Shown here one piece after another: positions 42,497 through 51,694 of a stretch of 64,000 bases of DNA; the stretch's first letter is position 1, and each line of letters begins with the position of its first letter. The notes under the pieces were generated by a model that was given only the letters and a program-made list of their open reading frames with translations, was not told the DNA's origin and made no database searches. Source of the stretch: Brevibacterium pigmentatum (GTDB lineage Bacteria > Actinomycetota > Actinomycetes > Actinomycetales > Brevibacteriaceae). The translations under genes and the position numbers were made by a program. The stretch covers positions 744,001-808,000 of the forward strand of contig NZ_CP050153.1 in NCBI RefSeq assembly GCF_011617465.1, read 5' to 3'.

Positions 42497-43930
42497 TCAG
42501 CTGAGCTGATCCTCCATGTCGAGGTCAGAGGTGTCCTTGGCCAGCCACAGTGCGATGATCGTGACGATCGCCGCGGCGATGATGTAGAGACCGCAGTAGA
42601 AGATCGACCCGCCTTCGGCCTGCCACAGAGCGACCATGGCGAACGGTGCGGGACCGGCACCGATGACGCTGGACATGTTGTAGGAGATCGCCGAACCGGT
42701 GTAGCGGACGTTGGCGGGGAAGAGCTCCGGCAGATATGCGGCCATCGGTCCGAAGGTCAGGCCCATGAGGATGAAGCCGACGATGAGTCCGATGATGACT
42801 CCCGGCGTCCCTGCATTGAAAAGGGTGTTGACGACGAGTCCGTAGGCGGCGATGAGCACGGTCACGCCCAGCAGCATCTTCCGGCGGCCCAGCTTCTCCG
42901 CCAGTGGTCCGGAGACGACGGTGAAGATGCCGAAGAACACGACGCCGATGATGAGGTAGGTGAGGAACTCGTTCTTCGTGTACCCCAGCCCTGCGACGAA
43001 GCCCGCGGGGTCGAAGGTCTTCCCTGCCGCCTCGGCGGCGGTCTGGGCCTGTTCGGGGGTTGCCGGTGAGGTGCCGTAGGTGAGGGTGAACGCGGTCATG
43101 AAGTAGAAGATCACGTAGGTCGCGAGCATGATGAACGTGCCGAGGATGAGCGGTTTCCAGCTCGTGGCGAAGACCCGTCCGAGCGGGGCCTTCGAGATCT
43201 GCTGCTTCTGAGCGACGAGCTGGAATGCCGGGGTCTCCATGAGTGACATGCGGACATAGAGGCCGACGGCGACGAGCAGGGCCGAGAGCAGGAACGGAAT
43301 GCGCCAGCCCCAGGCGAGGAACGCCTCGGGGGAGGTCCAGGTGCCGAGGGCGACGAAGAGCAGGTTCGCGATGATGAAGCCGACGGGCGCGCCGAGCTGC
43401 GGGAAGGTGCCCCAGATGGCGCGCTTGCCCTTCGGGGCATTCTCGGTGGCCAGCAGCGCCGCGCCCGACCATTCGCCGCCGAGGCCGACTCCCTGGCAGA
43501 AGCGCAGGAGGACGAGGAACAGTGGAGCGAGAACGACCCAGCCCGGCGTGCTGGCGGTCGGCAGCAGGCCGATGAGGAAGGTGCCGATGCCCATGATGAG
43601 CAGGGAGGCGATGAGCGTCTTCTTCCGGCCGATGCGGTCGCCGAAGTGGCCGAAGATGATCGAGCCGAGGGGGCGGGCGACGAAGGCGACGCCGAAGATC
43701 GCGAACGAGCTCAGCAGCTGAGTCGTCGATGTCTGGTTGGGGAAGAAGAGGGCCGGGAAGACCAGCGAGGAGGCCGTGGCGTAGGCGTAGAAATCGAAGA
43801 ATTCGATCGTGGTGCCGACCATCGAGGCGGTCAGGACCTTGCCGCGGGTGTTGTTCTTCCGAGTCGCTGCGATCGCGTCGTCGACCCCGGGTGCCGAGGA
43901 GGAATTCTCCGGCTGTGTTTCGGTGGACAT
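42497..43930 (-). CDS. MHS-family (metabolite:H+ symporter) MFS transporter
   Basis: A 477-residue, 12-helix major facilitator of the ShiA/ProP/KgtP group: the N-terminal TIEFFDFYAYATASSLVF, HFGDRIGRKKTL between TM2 and TM3, RFCQGVGLGGEWSGAALLATE in TM4 and the long central loop after ETPAFQ. It imports a small organic acid or osmolyte with protons. Actinobacterial relatives sit near many catabolic genes; here no enzyme is adjacent. GGAG lies 9 nt before the ATG at 43930. The 200 bp upstream contain two dyads that may bind a regulator. Confidence 0.85.
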   Translation of the reverse strand: MSTETQPENSSSAPGVDDAIAATRKNNTRGKVLTASMVGTTIEFFDFYAYATASSLVFPALFFPNQTSTTQLLSSFAIFGVAFVARPLGSIIFGHFGDRIGRKKTLIASLLIMGIGTFLIGLLPTASTPGWVVLAPLFLVLLRFCQGVGLGGEWSGAALLATENAPKGKRAIWGTFPQLGAPVGFIIANLLFVALGTWTSPEAFLAWGWRIPFLLSALLVAVGLYVRMSLMETPAFQLVAQKQQISKAPLGRVFATSWKPLILGTFIMLATYVIFYFMTAFTLTYGTSPATPEQAQTAAEAAGKTFDPAGFVAGLGYTKNEFLTYLIIGVVFFGIFTVVSGPLAEKLGRRKMLLGVTVLIAAYGLVVNTLFNAGTPGVIIGLIVGFILMGLTFGPMAAYLPELFPANVRYTGSAISYNMSSVIGAGPAPFAMVALWQAEGGSIFYCGLYIIAAAIVTIIALWLAKDTSDLDMEDQLS

Positions 43931-44052
43931 GGTGGTGGTGCTCCGCTGTTTCGTGAGTGCAGGCACGGGCGGGTGGTCCGTGCCAATGGAAAAGGCCGTC
44001 GGCGCTGTGTCTGGCACAGCGTCGACGGCGACGAATCGACATTACGCTCGTC

Positions 44053-44088
44053 TCACAAAACGTGATTTCCGAGTCTCACCGAATGAGA
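44053..44088. promoter_or_regulatory. pair of dyads upstream of the MHS transporter gene
   Basis: TCAC-AAAAC-GTGA (about 44053-44065) and TCTCA-CCGAA-TGAGA (44074-44088) lie side by side about 130 bp before the ATG. The similarity of the half sites suggests tandem operators; regulator unknown. Confidence 0.4.
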
Positions 44089-44130
44089 TTACTAGGTGGT
44101 CGAAGTGTTCTGGGCAACTCGGATGGGCGG

Positions 44131-44886
44131 TCAGCTCTTCGCAGTCACCTCGGTGATCGTCACCTTCTCTTTGGGTGCGCCGTCACCGGTACCGGAGTCT
44201 GTGCCCTTGGCAGCGAGATCCGAGACGGTCTTCGTGCTCTTCTCGTCGAGCTGTCCGAACACGGTGTAGTCGGGCGGCAGCGAGCTGTCGTCGTAGACGA
44301 CGAAGAACTGGGAGCCGTTCGTATCCGGGCCGGAGTTCGCCATGGCCAGAGTGCCGGCCGGGTAGGTCTCGGAGCCGTCGAGCTCATCGGCGAACGAGTA
44401 GCCTGGGCCGCCCGACCCGGTGCCCGTGGGGTCGCCGCACTGGAGGACGAAGATGCCCTCGGTGGTCAGGCGGTGGCACTCGGTGTCGTCGAAGTACTTC
44501 TGCTTCGCCAGAGACAGGAAGCTGTTGACGGTGCACGGGGTGCGATCGGCGTCCAGGGTGGCGGCCAGGTCGCCTGCCGAGGTCGCGATGGTGGCCGTGA
44601 TGCTGCCCTTGGCCTCCGGTTCCTCTGCGGGTGCTTCGACGTCCTTCGCCGCGGACTGCGAATCGGCGGGGTAGGAGCAGGTTCCCGCAGCGGCCGAGGA
44701 GTCAGATTCTCCGGAACCTTCTGCGGAATCCCCCTCGGAATCAGACGAACCGCATCCGCTCAGCAGCAGAAGAGCGAGGACAGCGAAGGCAGCGAGGGTC
44801 AGCAGAAGGGCCGACTTCGAGCGACGGGTCGATTCATCAGAGTGGCGGGTCAGGGCATGAGAGGGACTGGGCGCAGGGTGATCCAT
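44131..44886 (-). CDS. cyclophilin-type peptidyl-prolyl isomerase, lipoprotein
   Basis: 251 residues. A cytosolic, polar N-terminus of 24 residues precedes a hydrophobic segment and a lipobox (LLLLSGC, Cys46), then an acidic Ser/Asp/Glu-rich linker and the cyclophilin domain (about 95-250). TPCTVNSFLSLAKQKYFDDTECHRL, the GPGYSFADE segment and GTLAMANSGPDTNGSQFF are family blocks. It is expected to help folding of exported proteins at the outer face of the membrane. A -10 element six bases before the ATG suggests leaderless expression. Confidence 0.85.
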   Translation of the reverse strand: MDHPAPSPSHALTRHSDESTRRSKSALLLTLAAFAVLALLLLSGCGSSDSEGDSAEGSGESDSSAAAGTCSYPADSQSAAKDVEAPAEEPEAKGSITATIATSAGDLAATLDADRTPCTVNSFLSLAKQKYFDDTECHRLTTEGIFVLQCGDPTGTGSGGPGYSFADELDGSETYPAGTLAMANSGPDTNGSQFFVVYDDSSLPPDYTVFGQLDEKSTKTVSDLAAKGTDSGTGDGAPKEKVTITEVTAKS

Positions 44887-44892
44887 GCGTTC

Positions 44893-44898
44893 ATCGTA
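44893..44898 (-). promoter_or_regulatory. -10 element, probable leaderless cyclophilin gene start
   Basis: TACGAT on the minus strand is 6 nt before the ATG at 44886. Confidence 0.5.
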
Positions 44899-44911
44899 TC
44901 GGCACTTTCAT

Positions 44912-44979
44912 CGAGACACGGGCGCGGCGTCGAGACACGGGCGTGCACACGCGTTTCTCGACACTCAACCCGTTTCTCG
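44912..44979. repeat. nested direct and inverted repeats between cyclophilin and MFS genes
   Basis: CGAGACACGGGCG occurs twice (44912-44924, 44931-44943) and is followed by two near-complementary copies ending CGTTTCTCG (44950-44960, 44969-44979). The outer and inner pairs can form a nested hairpin. It lies behind the MFS gene on the minus strand and just upstream of the cyclophilin promoter; terminator or operator roles are both possible. Confidence 0.55.
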
Positions 44980-44993
44980 GCGCGGCCTGGGCC

Positions 44994-46205
44994 TCAGGTG
45001 TCGACGGAGGTGCGGGTGCTCGGTTCGGGGGAGCCGCCTCGGCGAAGGAAGATCGCGAAGGAGATGACGATGAGCCCGGACACGCACAGGCCCACGCCCA
45101 CCCACGCCGGTGCACGGTAGCCGAGGCCGGCGGTGATGACGATTCCGCCGAGCCATGCGCCGAGCGCATTGGCGAGGTTGAAGGCGGCGTGGTTCATGGC
45201 CGCGGACAGGCTCGGGGCGTCGTGGGATTCGCGGAACAGGCGCATCTGCAGGGCCGTGGTGATCATCGACCCGGAGACGCCGATGAGGAAGAGCGCGATG
45301 ATGGCAACGGCCGCGATATGGGTGAAGGCGCCGAAGGCGGCGAGCACGAGAGCCGAGAGGATCATGCCGCCGGTCGCCGAGCGTTCGATGGACTTGTCGA
45401 CCAGAGGCCCGGCGATCAGCGAGCCGGCGGTCATGCCGAGGCCGTAGACGGCGAGCACCCACGGGATCGCGACGCCGGGGACTCCGGCGACGTCGGTCAT
45501 CGTCGGGGTGATGTAGGTGTAGACGGCGAACATTCCGCCGAAGCCCACGGAGCCGGCAACGAGGGTGAGGATGATCTGCACGCGTCCGAGCGCCTTGATC
45601 TCACCGCGGGCCGAGGGCACCGCGCCGAGCTTCACGCGCGGGACGCCGACGGCGACCATGATGACGGTGAGCACTCCGAGACCGGCGACGAGGGCGTAGG
45701 CGCTGCGCCACCCGAACATATTGCCGAGTGCCGCGGCGAAGGGCACGCCGAAGATGTTCGCGATCGTCAGGCCGAGCATCACGCGTGACATGGCCCGGCC
45801 GCGTCGGTTGGCGGGGACGAGGGAGGCGGCGACGACGGCTCCGATGCCCAGGTAGGCTCCGTGCGGCAGGCCGGAGACGAAGCGGGCGATATTGAACAGC
45901 GTCGCGGTCGGGGCGAGCATCGAGGCGAGGTTGCCCAGAGCGAAGAGGCCCATCATGCACAGGAGCAGCAGCTTGCGGTCCATGTGCGCGGCGATGGTCG
46001 TGATCAGGGGTGCGCCGACGACGACGCCGATCGCGTAGAAGGAAACCGCATGTCCGGCCTGCGGGACGGTGATGCCCAGTTCTTCGGCGATCATCGGCAG
46101 CAGGCCCATGGTCGCGAATTCGGTCACCCCGATGGCGAAGGCACCGATCGCCAAGGCGAAGACAGCGAATTTGTAGACTCCGCGGGAGACCGGGGCATCA
46201 CTCAT
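44994..46205 (-). CDS. DHA1-family MFS exporter (AraJ/YdhP-like)
   Basis: 403 residues, 12 membrane helices. GVTEFATMGLLPMIAEELGITVPQAGHAVSFYAIGVVVGAP in TM1-TM2 and the TM5 motif-C region (GLTIANIFGVPFAAALG) place it with the DHA1 drug/sugar efflux transporters such as AraJ, YdhP and chloramphenicol exporters. The substrate is unknown. GGAG precedes the ATG. It lies 109 bp downstream of the pca genes on the same strand, so it could belong to the same regulon, but nothing in the sequence shows this. Confidence 0.8.
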   Translation of the reverse strand: MSDAPVSRGVYKFAVFALAIGAFAIGVTEFATMGLLPMIAEELGITVPQAGHAVSFYAIGVVVGAPLITTIAAHMDRKLLLLCMMGLFALGNLASMLAPTATLFNIARFVSGLPHGAYLGIGAVVAASLVPANRRGRAMSRVMLGLTIANIFGVPFAAALGNMFGWRSAYALVAGLGVLTVIMVAVGVPRVKLGAVPSARGEIKALGRVQIILTLVAGSVGFGGMFAVYTYITPTMTDVAGVPGVAIPWVLAVYGLGMTAGSLIAGPLVDKSIERSATGGMILSALVLAAFGAFTHIAAVAIIALFLIGVSGSMITTALQMRLFRESHDAPSLSAAMNHAAFNLANALGAWLGGIVITAGLGYRAPAWVGVGLCVSGLIVISFAIFLRRGGSPEPSTRTSVDT

Positions 46206-46314
46206 GGGGCTCCTTCAAGGAAAACGCGGGATCGGGGAGACAACCGCACCAGCCTATTGCCCACAGCGGTTCCTCGGAACCCCTCAGACGCCCAATGTGA
46301 CGATTCGAACAGCC

Positions 46315-47637
46315 TCAGTCGGCGTTCGCTTCCTCGGCGTCGTATTCGGCCAGGGCCTGCGAGGCGACGGAGAAGGCGGTGTTCGCGCTCGGCACGGAGC
46401 AGTAGATGGCCGACTGGAGGAGGACCTCCTTGATCTCATCGCGGGTGAGCCCGTTGCGCAGCGCGGCTTTGACGTGCATCGCCAGTTCCGCTTCGTGGCC
46501 GCCGGCGATCATGGCCGTGAGGGTGATCGCCGAGCGCATCCGCCGCTCGAGTCCCGGCCGAGTCCAGATCTCTCCCCAGGCGTAGCGGGTGATGAGGTCC
46601 TGGAAGTCGCTCGTGAAGTCGTCGACCTTCGCATTCGCGCGGTCGACGTGGGCATCGGAGAGCACCTGCCGGCGCACGGTCATTCCGGCCTCACGGATTT
46701 CGTCGCGGCTGGCCTCCCTCGGCCCGGACGCGATGGGCAGGTCGGCTTCCGAATCGTCTGCGGCGGTCGCGCCCGCACCGCCGGTGCCGCCGGCCCCTGC
46801 GCCGAGTCCCTTGCCCTGCAGAAAGTCGGCGAGCAGACCCGCGGTCACGACCGGAGCCTCGGCCGGGACAAGATGAGCGGCACCGTCGATGACCTCGAGC
46901 AGCGCCCCGGGGACTCCGTTTGCGATCTCGGCGAGCTTCGTCGCCGGAGTCGGCTGATCCTGTGAACCCGCGACGGCCAGCAGGGGACGCGTGATCTCGG
47001 GCAGTCGTGCGCGGACATCAAAGTCGGCCAGCGCATAGCAGAGAGCAGCATAGGAGAAGCGGTCGGCGTCCTGCAGCGAGTGCAGGAGCGCGGCCGAGGC
47101 CTCTGGCTCCCGGTCCATGAACCCTCCCCCGAACCAGCGCTGTGCCGAACCGATGACCTGAGTCGGGGTGCCCGAGGTCGCCACCGTCTGGGCGCGTTCC
47201 TCCCAGGCCGAGGCCTCACCGATCTTCGCGCCCGTACAGAACACGGCGATGCGGCCGAAGCGGTCGCCGTGATCGAGCGCCAGCTGCAGGGCCGTTGCTC
47301 CGCCGATCGAATCGCCGGCAAGGTCGACGGGAGCGCCGGGGGCGGCCACATCGGGAAGAACCCGATCGAGGGTGCCCAGGACCGCCTCGGCGAGGTCGGA
47401 CATCGTCACCCGTGGGGCAACCGACGTCCCCGCGGGGACATCGATCGGTGCCGAACGGCCGTGACCGGGCAGGTCGATGCCGATGACCGTCGTCTCCGGA
47501 CTGAGCGCGGTCAGTTCGGTGGCGGCCTGCTGCCATAGGGCTGCCACGGAGGTGCCCAGCGAAGGCAGGACGACGAGCACTCGGGAATCGGCAGCGGGGG
47601 AAGCGGGTGCGGAAAGAACTGATGCGGTGAGGTCCAT
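46315..47637 (-). CDS. pcaL: fused 3-oxoadipate enol-lactonase / 4-carboxymuconolactone decarboxylase
   Basis: 440 residues. The N-terminal alpha/beta hydrolase (about 1-255) with nucleophile elbow GDSIGG is PcaD, the enol-lactonase; the C-terminal domain (about 310-430), with AELAMHVKAALRNGLTRDEIKEVLLQSAIYCSVPSAN, is PcaC, the decarboxylase. They are joined by a Gly/Ala-rich linker. The enzyme converts 4-carboxymuconolactone through the enol-lactone to 3-oxoadipate. The fusion, PcaL, is known from Rhodococcus and Streptomyces. The order is D-C, opposite to the order of use. The ATG at 47637 is favoured over an upstream in-frame ATG that lacks a ribosome binding site. Confidence 0.92.
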   Translation of the reverse strand: MDLTASVLSAPASPAADSRVLVVLPSLGTSVAALWQQAATELTALSPETTVIGIDLPGHGRSAPIDVPAGTSVAPRVTMSDLAEAVLGTLDRVLPDVAAPGAPVDLAGDSIGGATALQLALDHGDRFGRIAVFCTGAKIGEASAWEERAQTVATSGTPTQVIGSAQRWFGGGFMDREPEASAALLHSLQDADRFSYAALCYALADFDVRARLPEITRPLLAVAGSQDQPTPATKLAEIANGVPGALLEVIDGAAHLVPAEAPVVTAGLLADFLQGKGLGAGAGGTGGAGATAADDSEADLPIASGPREASRDEIREAGMTVRRQVLSDAHVDRANAKVDDFTSDFQDLITRYAWGEIWTRPGLERRMRSAITLTAMIAGGHEAELAMHVKAALRNGLTRDEIKEVLLQSAIYCSVPSANTAFSVASQALAEYDAEEANAD

Positions 47638-47682
47638 GGGTGTCACTTTCTTCGGTCGGTTCACAAGTCGAAAAAACGGGTC

Positions 47683-49053
47683 TCAGTCGAAGGACGGCAG
47701 GTCGATCTCCTGCGGTCCGGAGTTATCGATGGTCGCCAGGATGGTGCGGCGGATGTCCTCGGCCTCACCGAGGTAGGACTCGGGGGTGAAGAATTCCTCG
47801 ATTCCATCCTCGTCGCCGATCTCCGCGCGAAGTGCTGCGACAGGGTCGGAGCCGGGGGCGATGATGGCTGCGCGGGTGTCTTTGTCGATCCGATCGCCGA
47901 AGACGATGCCGAGCTTCTCCCCATAGATCCCGGGGGAGGCGGCGTCGAGGTTCGCGCGCATGGCCTCGGCGTTGACCCGCAGGCCCGCGATCATCTCGTC
48001 GAGCATGATCAGCGAGGAGATCGCCAGGGTCATGAGCTCGGACAAGGCCGGCCACTCGGCATGCCAGGCACCGTCGGAGCGTTCTTCGACGGCTTCGGCG
48101 GCGGCCGTGGTCAGGGTGGACAGCGATCCGGGGACGCGCATTCCGTTGCGGTGGAGCAGCACCGCCGAGGTGGGATTCGACTTGTGCGGCATCGTCGAAG
48201 ATCCGCCGGTCGAGGCCAGGGACAGCTCGCCGACCTCGGGGCGCACGCCGATGAGGACGTCGCGGGCGATGGAGGCGCCTACGGTGACGCATTGGGCGAG
48301 GTGGGAACCCCAGGACAGGATGCGGACGCGATCGGTGTGCCAGGGAACGGGGATCTGGGTGAGCGCCGCGTCGGGTCCGACCATCTGCACGTGGAATTCG
48401 CGCAGCAGGGATTCGGTGGAGTCGCCGGCGAACCAGCGGATCGCGGCACGGGTGCCGGCGGCCCCGCCGACCTGCACATAGTCGACGTAGGGCGCCTGCC
48501 CCTGGACTTCATTGACCTCGGCGGCCCAGGCTGCGGCCTTGAGTCCGAAGGTCGTCGGCAGCGCCGGCTGCGTGAGAGTGCGGGCCAGGCACAGGGTCCT
48601 CGCGTGAGCGTCGGAGAGTTCGACGAGGGAGGCGCCGATGACTTCGAGGCGCGCCTGCATCTGCCGCACGACGCGGGAGACGAGCAGCCCGATCGCCGTA
48701 TCGATGACATCTTGGCTGGTCAGTCCCCGGTGCAGGCATCGCGAGGCCTCGGGGGAGAGCCGGGAGCGGACGCGGGCGAGAAACGGGATGAGCGGGTTGC
48801 CGCCGGATTCGGCGGCCTCACCCAGGGACTCGAGCTCGGTGTGATCGTCCGTGAGCGTGCGGATCGTGGCATCGATGGCGGCGGCCACCTCGGCGCGGAT
48901 CTCCGACGACACCAGCCCCACCCGTCCCTGCGCGACGATCCAAGCGGTCTCGACTTGGCCGATCGCAGTGATGAACGCGGCGTCGTCGACGGCTTCGGAT
49001 CCGCGCAGATCGCCGGGGGCGAAGAGGAACCGGGTGTGGGCGGTGTCGGTCAT
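47683..49053 (-). CDS. pcaB: 3-carboxy-cis,cis-muconate cycloisomerase
   Basis: 456 residues of the fumarase/aspartase superfamily. The signature GGSSTMPHKSNP with the catalytic Ser loop, the HRGLTSQDVIDTA helix and the KSNPTSAVLLHRN continuation identify the CMLE group. It closes the muconate made by PcaHG to 4-carboxymuconolactone, the substrate of the downstream PcaL. It starts 6 nt after the pcaG stop and is part of the pca operon. Confidence 0.92.
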   Translation of the reverse strand: MTDTAHTRFLFAPGDLRGSEAVDDAAFITAIGQVETAWIVAQGRVGLVSSEIRAEVAAAIDATIRTLTDDHTELESLGEAAESGGNPLIPFLARVRSRLSPEASRCLHRGLTSQDVIDTAIGLLVSRVVRQMQARLEVIGASLVELSDAHARTLCLARTLTQPALPTTFGLKAAAWAAEVNEVQGQAPYVDYVQVGGAAGTRAAIRWFAGDSTESLLREFHVQMVGPDAALTQIPVPWHTDRVRILSWGSHLAQCVTVGASIARDVLIGVRPEVGELSLASTGGSSTMPHKSNPTSAVLLHRNGMRVPGSLSTLTTAAAEAVEERSDGAWHAEWPALSELMTLAISSLIMLDEMIAGLRVNAEAMRANLDAASPGIYGEKLGIVFGDRIDKDTRAAIIAPGSDPVAALRAEIGDEDGIEEFFTPESYLGEAEDIRRTILATIDNSGPQEIDLPSFD

Positions 49054-49059
49054 GTCGCT

Positions 49060-49644
49060 TCAGTCCTCGTGGCCGGGGAAACGGAGGAAGGGGGTTTCCT
49101 CCTCACCCTGCAACCGTATGTCGAAGTGCAGCGATCCGTCAGCCCCGCGAGTGGCGATGAGGCGGGAGCGCTCGTCTTCGTCGAGCGAGGACAGGAGCGG
49201 GTCGGCAGCCAAGGCCGCGGTGTCCTCGGGCAGGTAGATGCGGGTGAAGAGACGGTTGAGCAGCCCGCGGGCGAAGATGACGACGCTGATGCAGGGTGCC
49301 TTGCCCACCTCGGTGGGGCCTGGGTTGACCGTGGAGAAGCTGAACTCGCCTTCCGGGTCGACGGCGGCGCGGCCGAAGCCGGTGAAGGTGAAGCCGTTGC
49401 GGCGCAGCGATCCCGTCACGCGGGGGACAGTGCCGTGCTCATCGGGCTGCCAGATCTCGAGAATGGCATCGGGGACCGGGTCGCCGGCCCCGTCGTACAC
49501 GGTTCCTGTCAGCTGCACGGCGCGAGCCGAGCCGGGCGGGACGAGCTCATTGTCGTGTTCGAAGGGCAGCGCGTAGCCGTAGAACGGGCCGACGGTCTGG
49601 CCCGGGGTCGGCGTGAGATCAGGGGTCGTGGGGGTGTCAGTCAT
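49060..49644 (-). CDS. pcaG: protocatechuate 3,4-dioxygenase alpha subunit
   Basis: 194 residues with the intradiol dioxygenase fold: TPGQTVGPFYGYALPF at the start, GTVYDGAGDPVPDAILEIWQPDEHG, FGRAAVD and APCISVVIFARGLLNRLFTRIYLPED. The alpha subunit lacks the iron ligands, which come from PcaH, but lines the active site. It overlaps pcaH by 8 bp, consistent with tight stoichiometry of the alpha/beta oligomer. Confidence 0.93.
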   Translation of the reverse strand: MTDTPTTPDLTPTPGQTVGPFYGYALPFEHDNELVPPGSARAVQLTGTVYDGAGDPVPDAILEIWQPDEHGTVPRVTGSLRRNGFTFTGFGRAAVDPEGEFSFSTVNPGPTEVGKAPCISVVIFARGLLNRLFTRIYLPEDTAALAADPLLSSLDEDERSRLIATRGADGSLHFDIRLQGEEETPFLRFPGHED

Positions 49645-50461
49645 CGTCCTCTTCTTCCATCCAGGTCCGGTTGGCGCCGGTGAGCACGATGTCCCAGTTA
49701 AAGCCCATGAGGAATTCGTGCTCGGTGATGTTGTGGTCATAGGTCGCCACGAGGCGGTCGCGCGCTTTTTGGTCGGTGATCGACTGGTAGATCGGGTCGA
49801 GGGCGAAGAGCGGATCCCCGGGGAAGTACATCTGGGTGATCATCCGCTGTGTGAACTCGGATCCGAAGAGCGAGAAGTGGATGTGGGCCGGTCGCCAGGC
49901 GTTGTGGTGGTTCTTCCACGGGTAGGGGCCCGGTTTGATCGTCGTGAACGAGTAGGAGCCGTCGTCGCCGGTCAGGGTGCGGCCGACGCCGGTGAAGTTC
50001 GGGTCGATCGGGGCCGGGTGCTGGTCGCGTTTGTGGATATAGCGTCCGGCCGAGTTCGCCTGCCAGATCTCGACGAGTTGGTTGCGCACGGGACGTCCTT
50101 CCCCGTCGAGGACCCGACCGGTGACGCGGATGCGCTCGCCGATGGGTTCGCCGTCTGCCTGGATGGTCAGATCTGATTCGAGGGTGCCGATGTCCCGGTG
50201 TCCGAAGGCGGGCGAGAAGAGCTCGATGGTCTCCGGGTCGGTGTGGCGGGGGTCCTTCGTCGGGTGACGCAGGATCGATGACCGGTAGGGCCGGTAGTCC
50301 AGCCGCGGCTGGGTCTCGGGCTTCCTGCCGCCCGCGACGTCCTGCTTGTACTGCGCTTCGATGCCGTCGATCTCGGCGGACAGCGTCGCCTGAGATTCGG
50401 CGGCGTCGTCGGGACCTTTCACGGTCTGATCTTCGGCGTCCGAGTTCTGCTGTGCACTCAT
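49637..50461 (-). CDS. pcaH: protocatechuate 3,4-dioxygenase beta subunit
   Basis: 274 residues. Iron(III) ligands are expected at Tyr in GRYIH, Tyr in PGPYPW and the two His of RPAHIHFSLFG. VTGRVLDGEGRPVRNQLVEIWQANSAG is the family strand pair. With PcaG it cleaves protocatechuate between its hydroxyls to 3-carboxy-cis,cis-muconate. The first 60 residues are longer and more acidic than in Pseudomonas PcaH. AGAAAGG precedes the ATG. Confidence 0.94.
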   Translation of the reverse strand: MSAQQNSDAEDQTVKGPDDAAESQATLSAEIDGIEAQYKQDVAGGRKPETQPRLDYRPYRSSILRHPTKDPRHTDPETIELFSPAFGHRDIGTLESDLTIQADGEPIGERIRVTGRVLDGEGRPVRNQLVEIWQANSAGRYIHKRDQHPAPIDPNFTGVGRTLTGDDGSYSFTTIKPGPYPWKNHHNAWRPAHIHFSLFGSEFTQRMITQMYFPGDPLFALDPIYQSITDQKARDRLVATYDHNITEHEFLMGFNWDIVLTGANRTWMEEEDDD

Positions 50462-50509
50462 CGTCGAACCTTTCTGCTTGCGTTGAGGTCGTGGTGGGGT
50501 CGTGGCGGC

Positions 50510-51694
50510 TCAGCCGTGAGGCCAGCCGGTATAGCACTCGGCCAGGTAGCGGCGACCGTGGTCTGATTCGAGGATGGACCGGAGCTCGCCGAGGCTGCGC
50601 TTCGTTTCGAAGGCATCCTGAGTCGGGTCGGTGTGGAGCATCCGTGTCATCTGGTACGAGAAGTTCTGGGCCTTCCAGACGCGTTTGGTCGCGGTCTGCG
50701 AATAGCCGGCCAGCGCCTCGGCGTCGGAGTCCTTGAGCGCCGTGATGAGAGCGGGTGCGAGCACCGCGACGTCGGCGAAGGCGAGGTTGAGACCCTTCGC
50801 GCCGGTCGGCGGGACCGTGTGAGCGCTGTCGCCTGCAAGGAACATCGACCCGTGCTGCATCGGCTCGGTCACGGCCGAGCGGAAGGGCAGCAGGGTCTTG
50901 TCGAAGATCGGTCCCGTCTTGAGCTCGAAGCCGTCGGGGCCGTCGACACGGGACTGGAGCTCGGTCCAGATCCGATCGTCGGACCAGTCGGCGACATCGG
51001 TGTCGGGCGAGGCCTGGAAGTACATCCGTTGGACGTTCGCGCTGCGCTGGGAGATGAGCGCGAAGCCGCGTTCGGAGCGGGAGTAGATGAGGACTTCGTG
51101 GCTGGGCGGGGCCTCGCAGAGGATGCCGAACCAGGCGAACGGGTACTCGTGGAAGAAGCGCTGCCGGGTGTCGTCGGGGATCATCGAACGGCATGGTCCG
51201 CGGGAGCCGTCGGCGCCGACGACGTAGCGGGCGTCGACGCGCAGCTCGTCGCCGTCCTCAGTGGTGGCGGTGACCCACGGGCTTTCGGTTTCGATATCGC
51301 CGAGGCGGGTGTCCGTGACCGAATAATAGGTGGGACGGCCGGTCCGCTCACGGGCGGCGGCGAGATCGACGAAGATCTCGTTCTGGGGGTAGAGCCAGAC
51401 GGATTCGCCGACGAGTTCGGGGAAGTCGAAGTGGTTCGAAGCGCCGTTGACTCGGATGTCGATGCCGTCGTGGCGGTGCCCGTCCGTGTGGACGCGGGAT
51501 TCGACGCCTGCGGCTTCGAGCATGCGCACCGATCCTGCTTCGAGGATGCCGGCACGGTGGGTGTGGGCGATGTCGTCGCGGCTGCGGTTGTCGATGACGA
51601 CGGATTCGAGTCCTGCATTGTGCATCAGGTGCGCGAGCATGAGCCCCGCGGGTCCGGCTCCGACGATCGCGACGTCTGTCTGAAGTTGTGCCAC
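50510..51694 (-). CDS. pobA: 4-hydroxybenzoate 3-monooxygenase
   Basis: 394 residues, the usual PobA length, counted from the GTG at 51694 after AGGCAAGGAGG. FAD motifs: AIVGAGPAGLMLAHL at the N-terminus, the DG motif YVVGADGSRGPCR and GDSAHTVPPTGAKGLNLAFADV. It hydroxylates 4-hydroxybenzoate to protocatechuate with NAD(P)H and O2 and feeds PcaHG. First gene of pobA-pcaHGBL; no transcriptional regulator of the route lies in the window. The 278-bp gap to the divergent SipW operon is A/T-rich and should contain both promoters. Confidence 0.93.
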   Translation of the reverse strand: MAQLQTDVAIVGAGPAGLMLAHLMHNAGLESVVIDNRSRDDIAHTHRAGILEAGSVRMLEAAGVESRVHTDGHRHDGIDIRVNGASNHFDFPELVGESVWLYPQNEIFVDLAAARERTGRPTYYSVTDTRLGDIETESPWVTATTEDGDELRVDARYVVGADGSRGPCRSMIPDDTRQRFFHEYPFAWFGILCEAPPSHEVLIYSRSERGFALISQRSANVQRMYFQASPDTDVADWSDDRIWTELQSRVDGPDGFELKTGPIFDKTLLPFRSAVTEPMQHGSMFLAGDSAHTVPPTGAKGLNLAFADVAVLAPALITALKDSDAEALAGYSQTATKRVWKAQNFSYQMTRMLHTDPTQDAFETKRSLGELRSILESDHGRRYLAECYTGWPHG

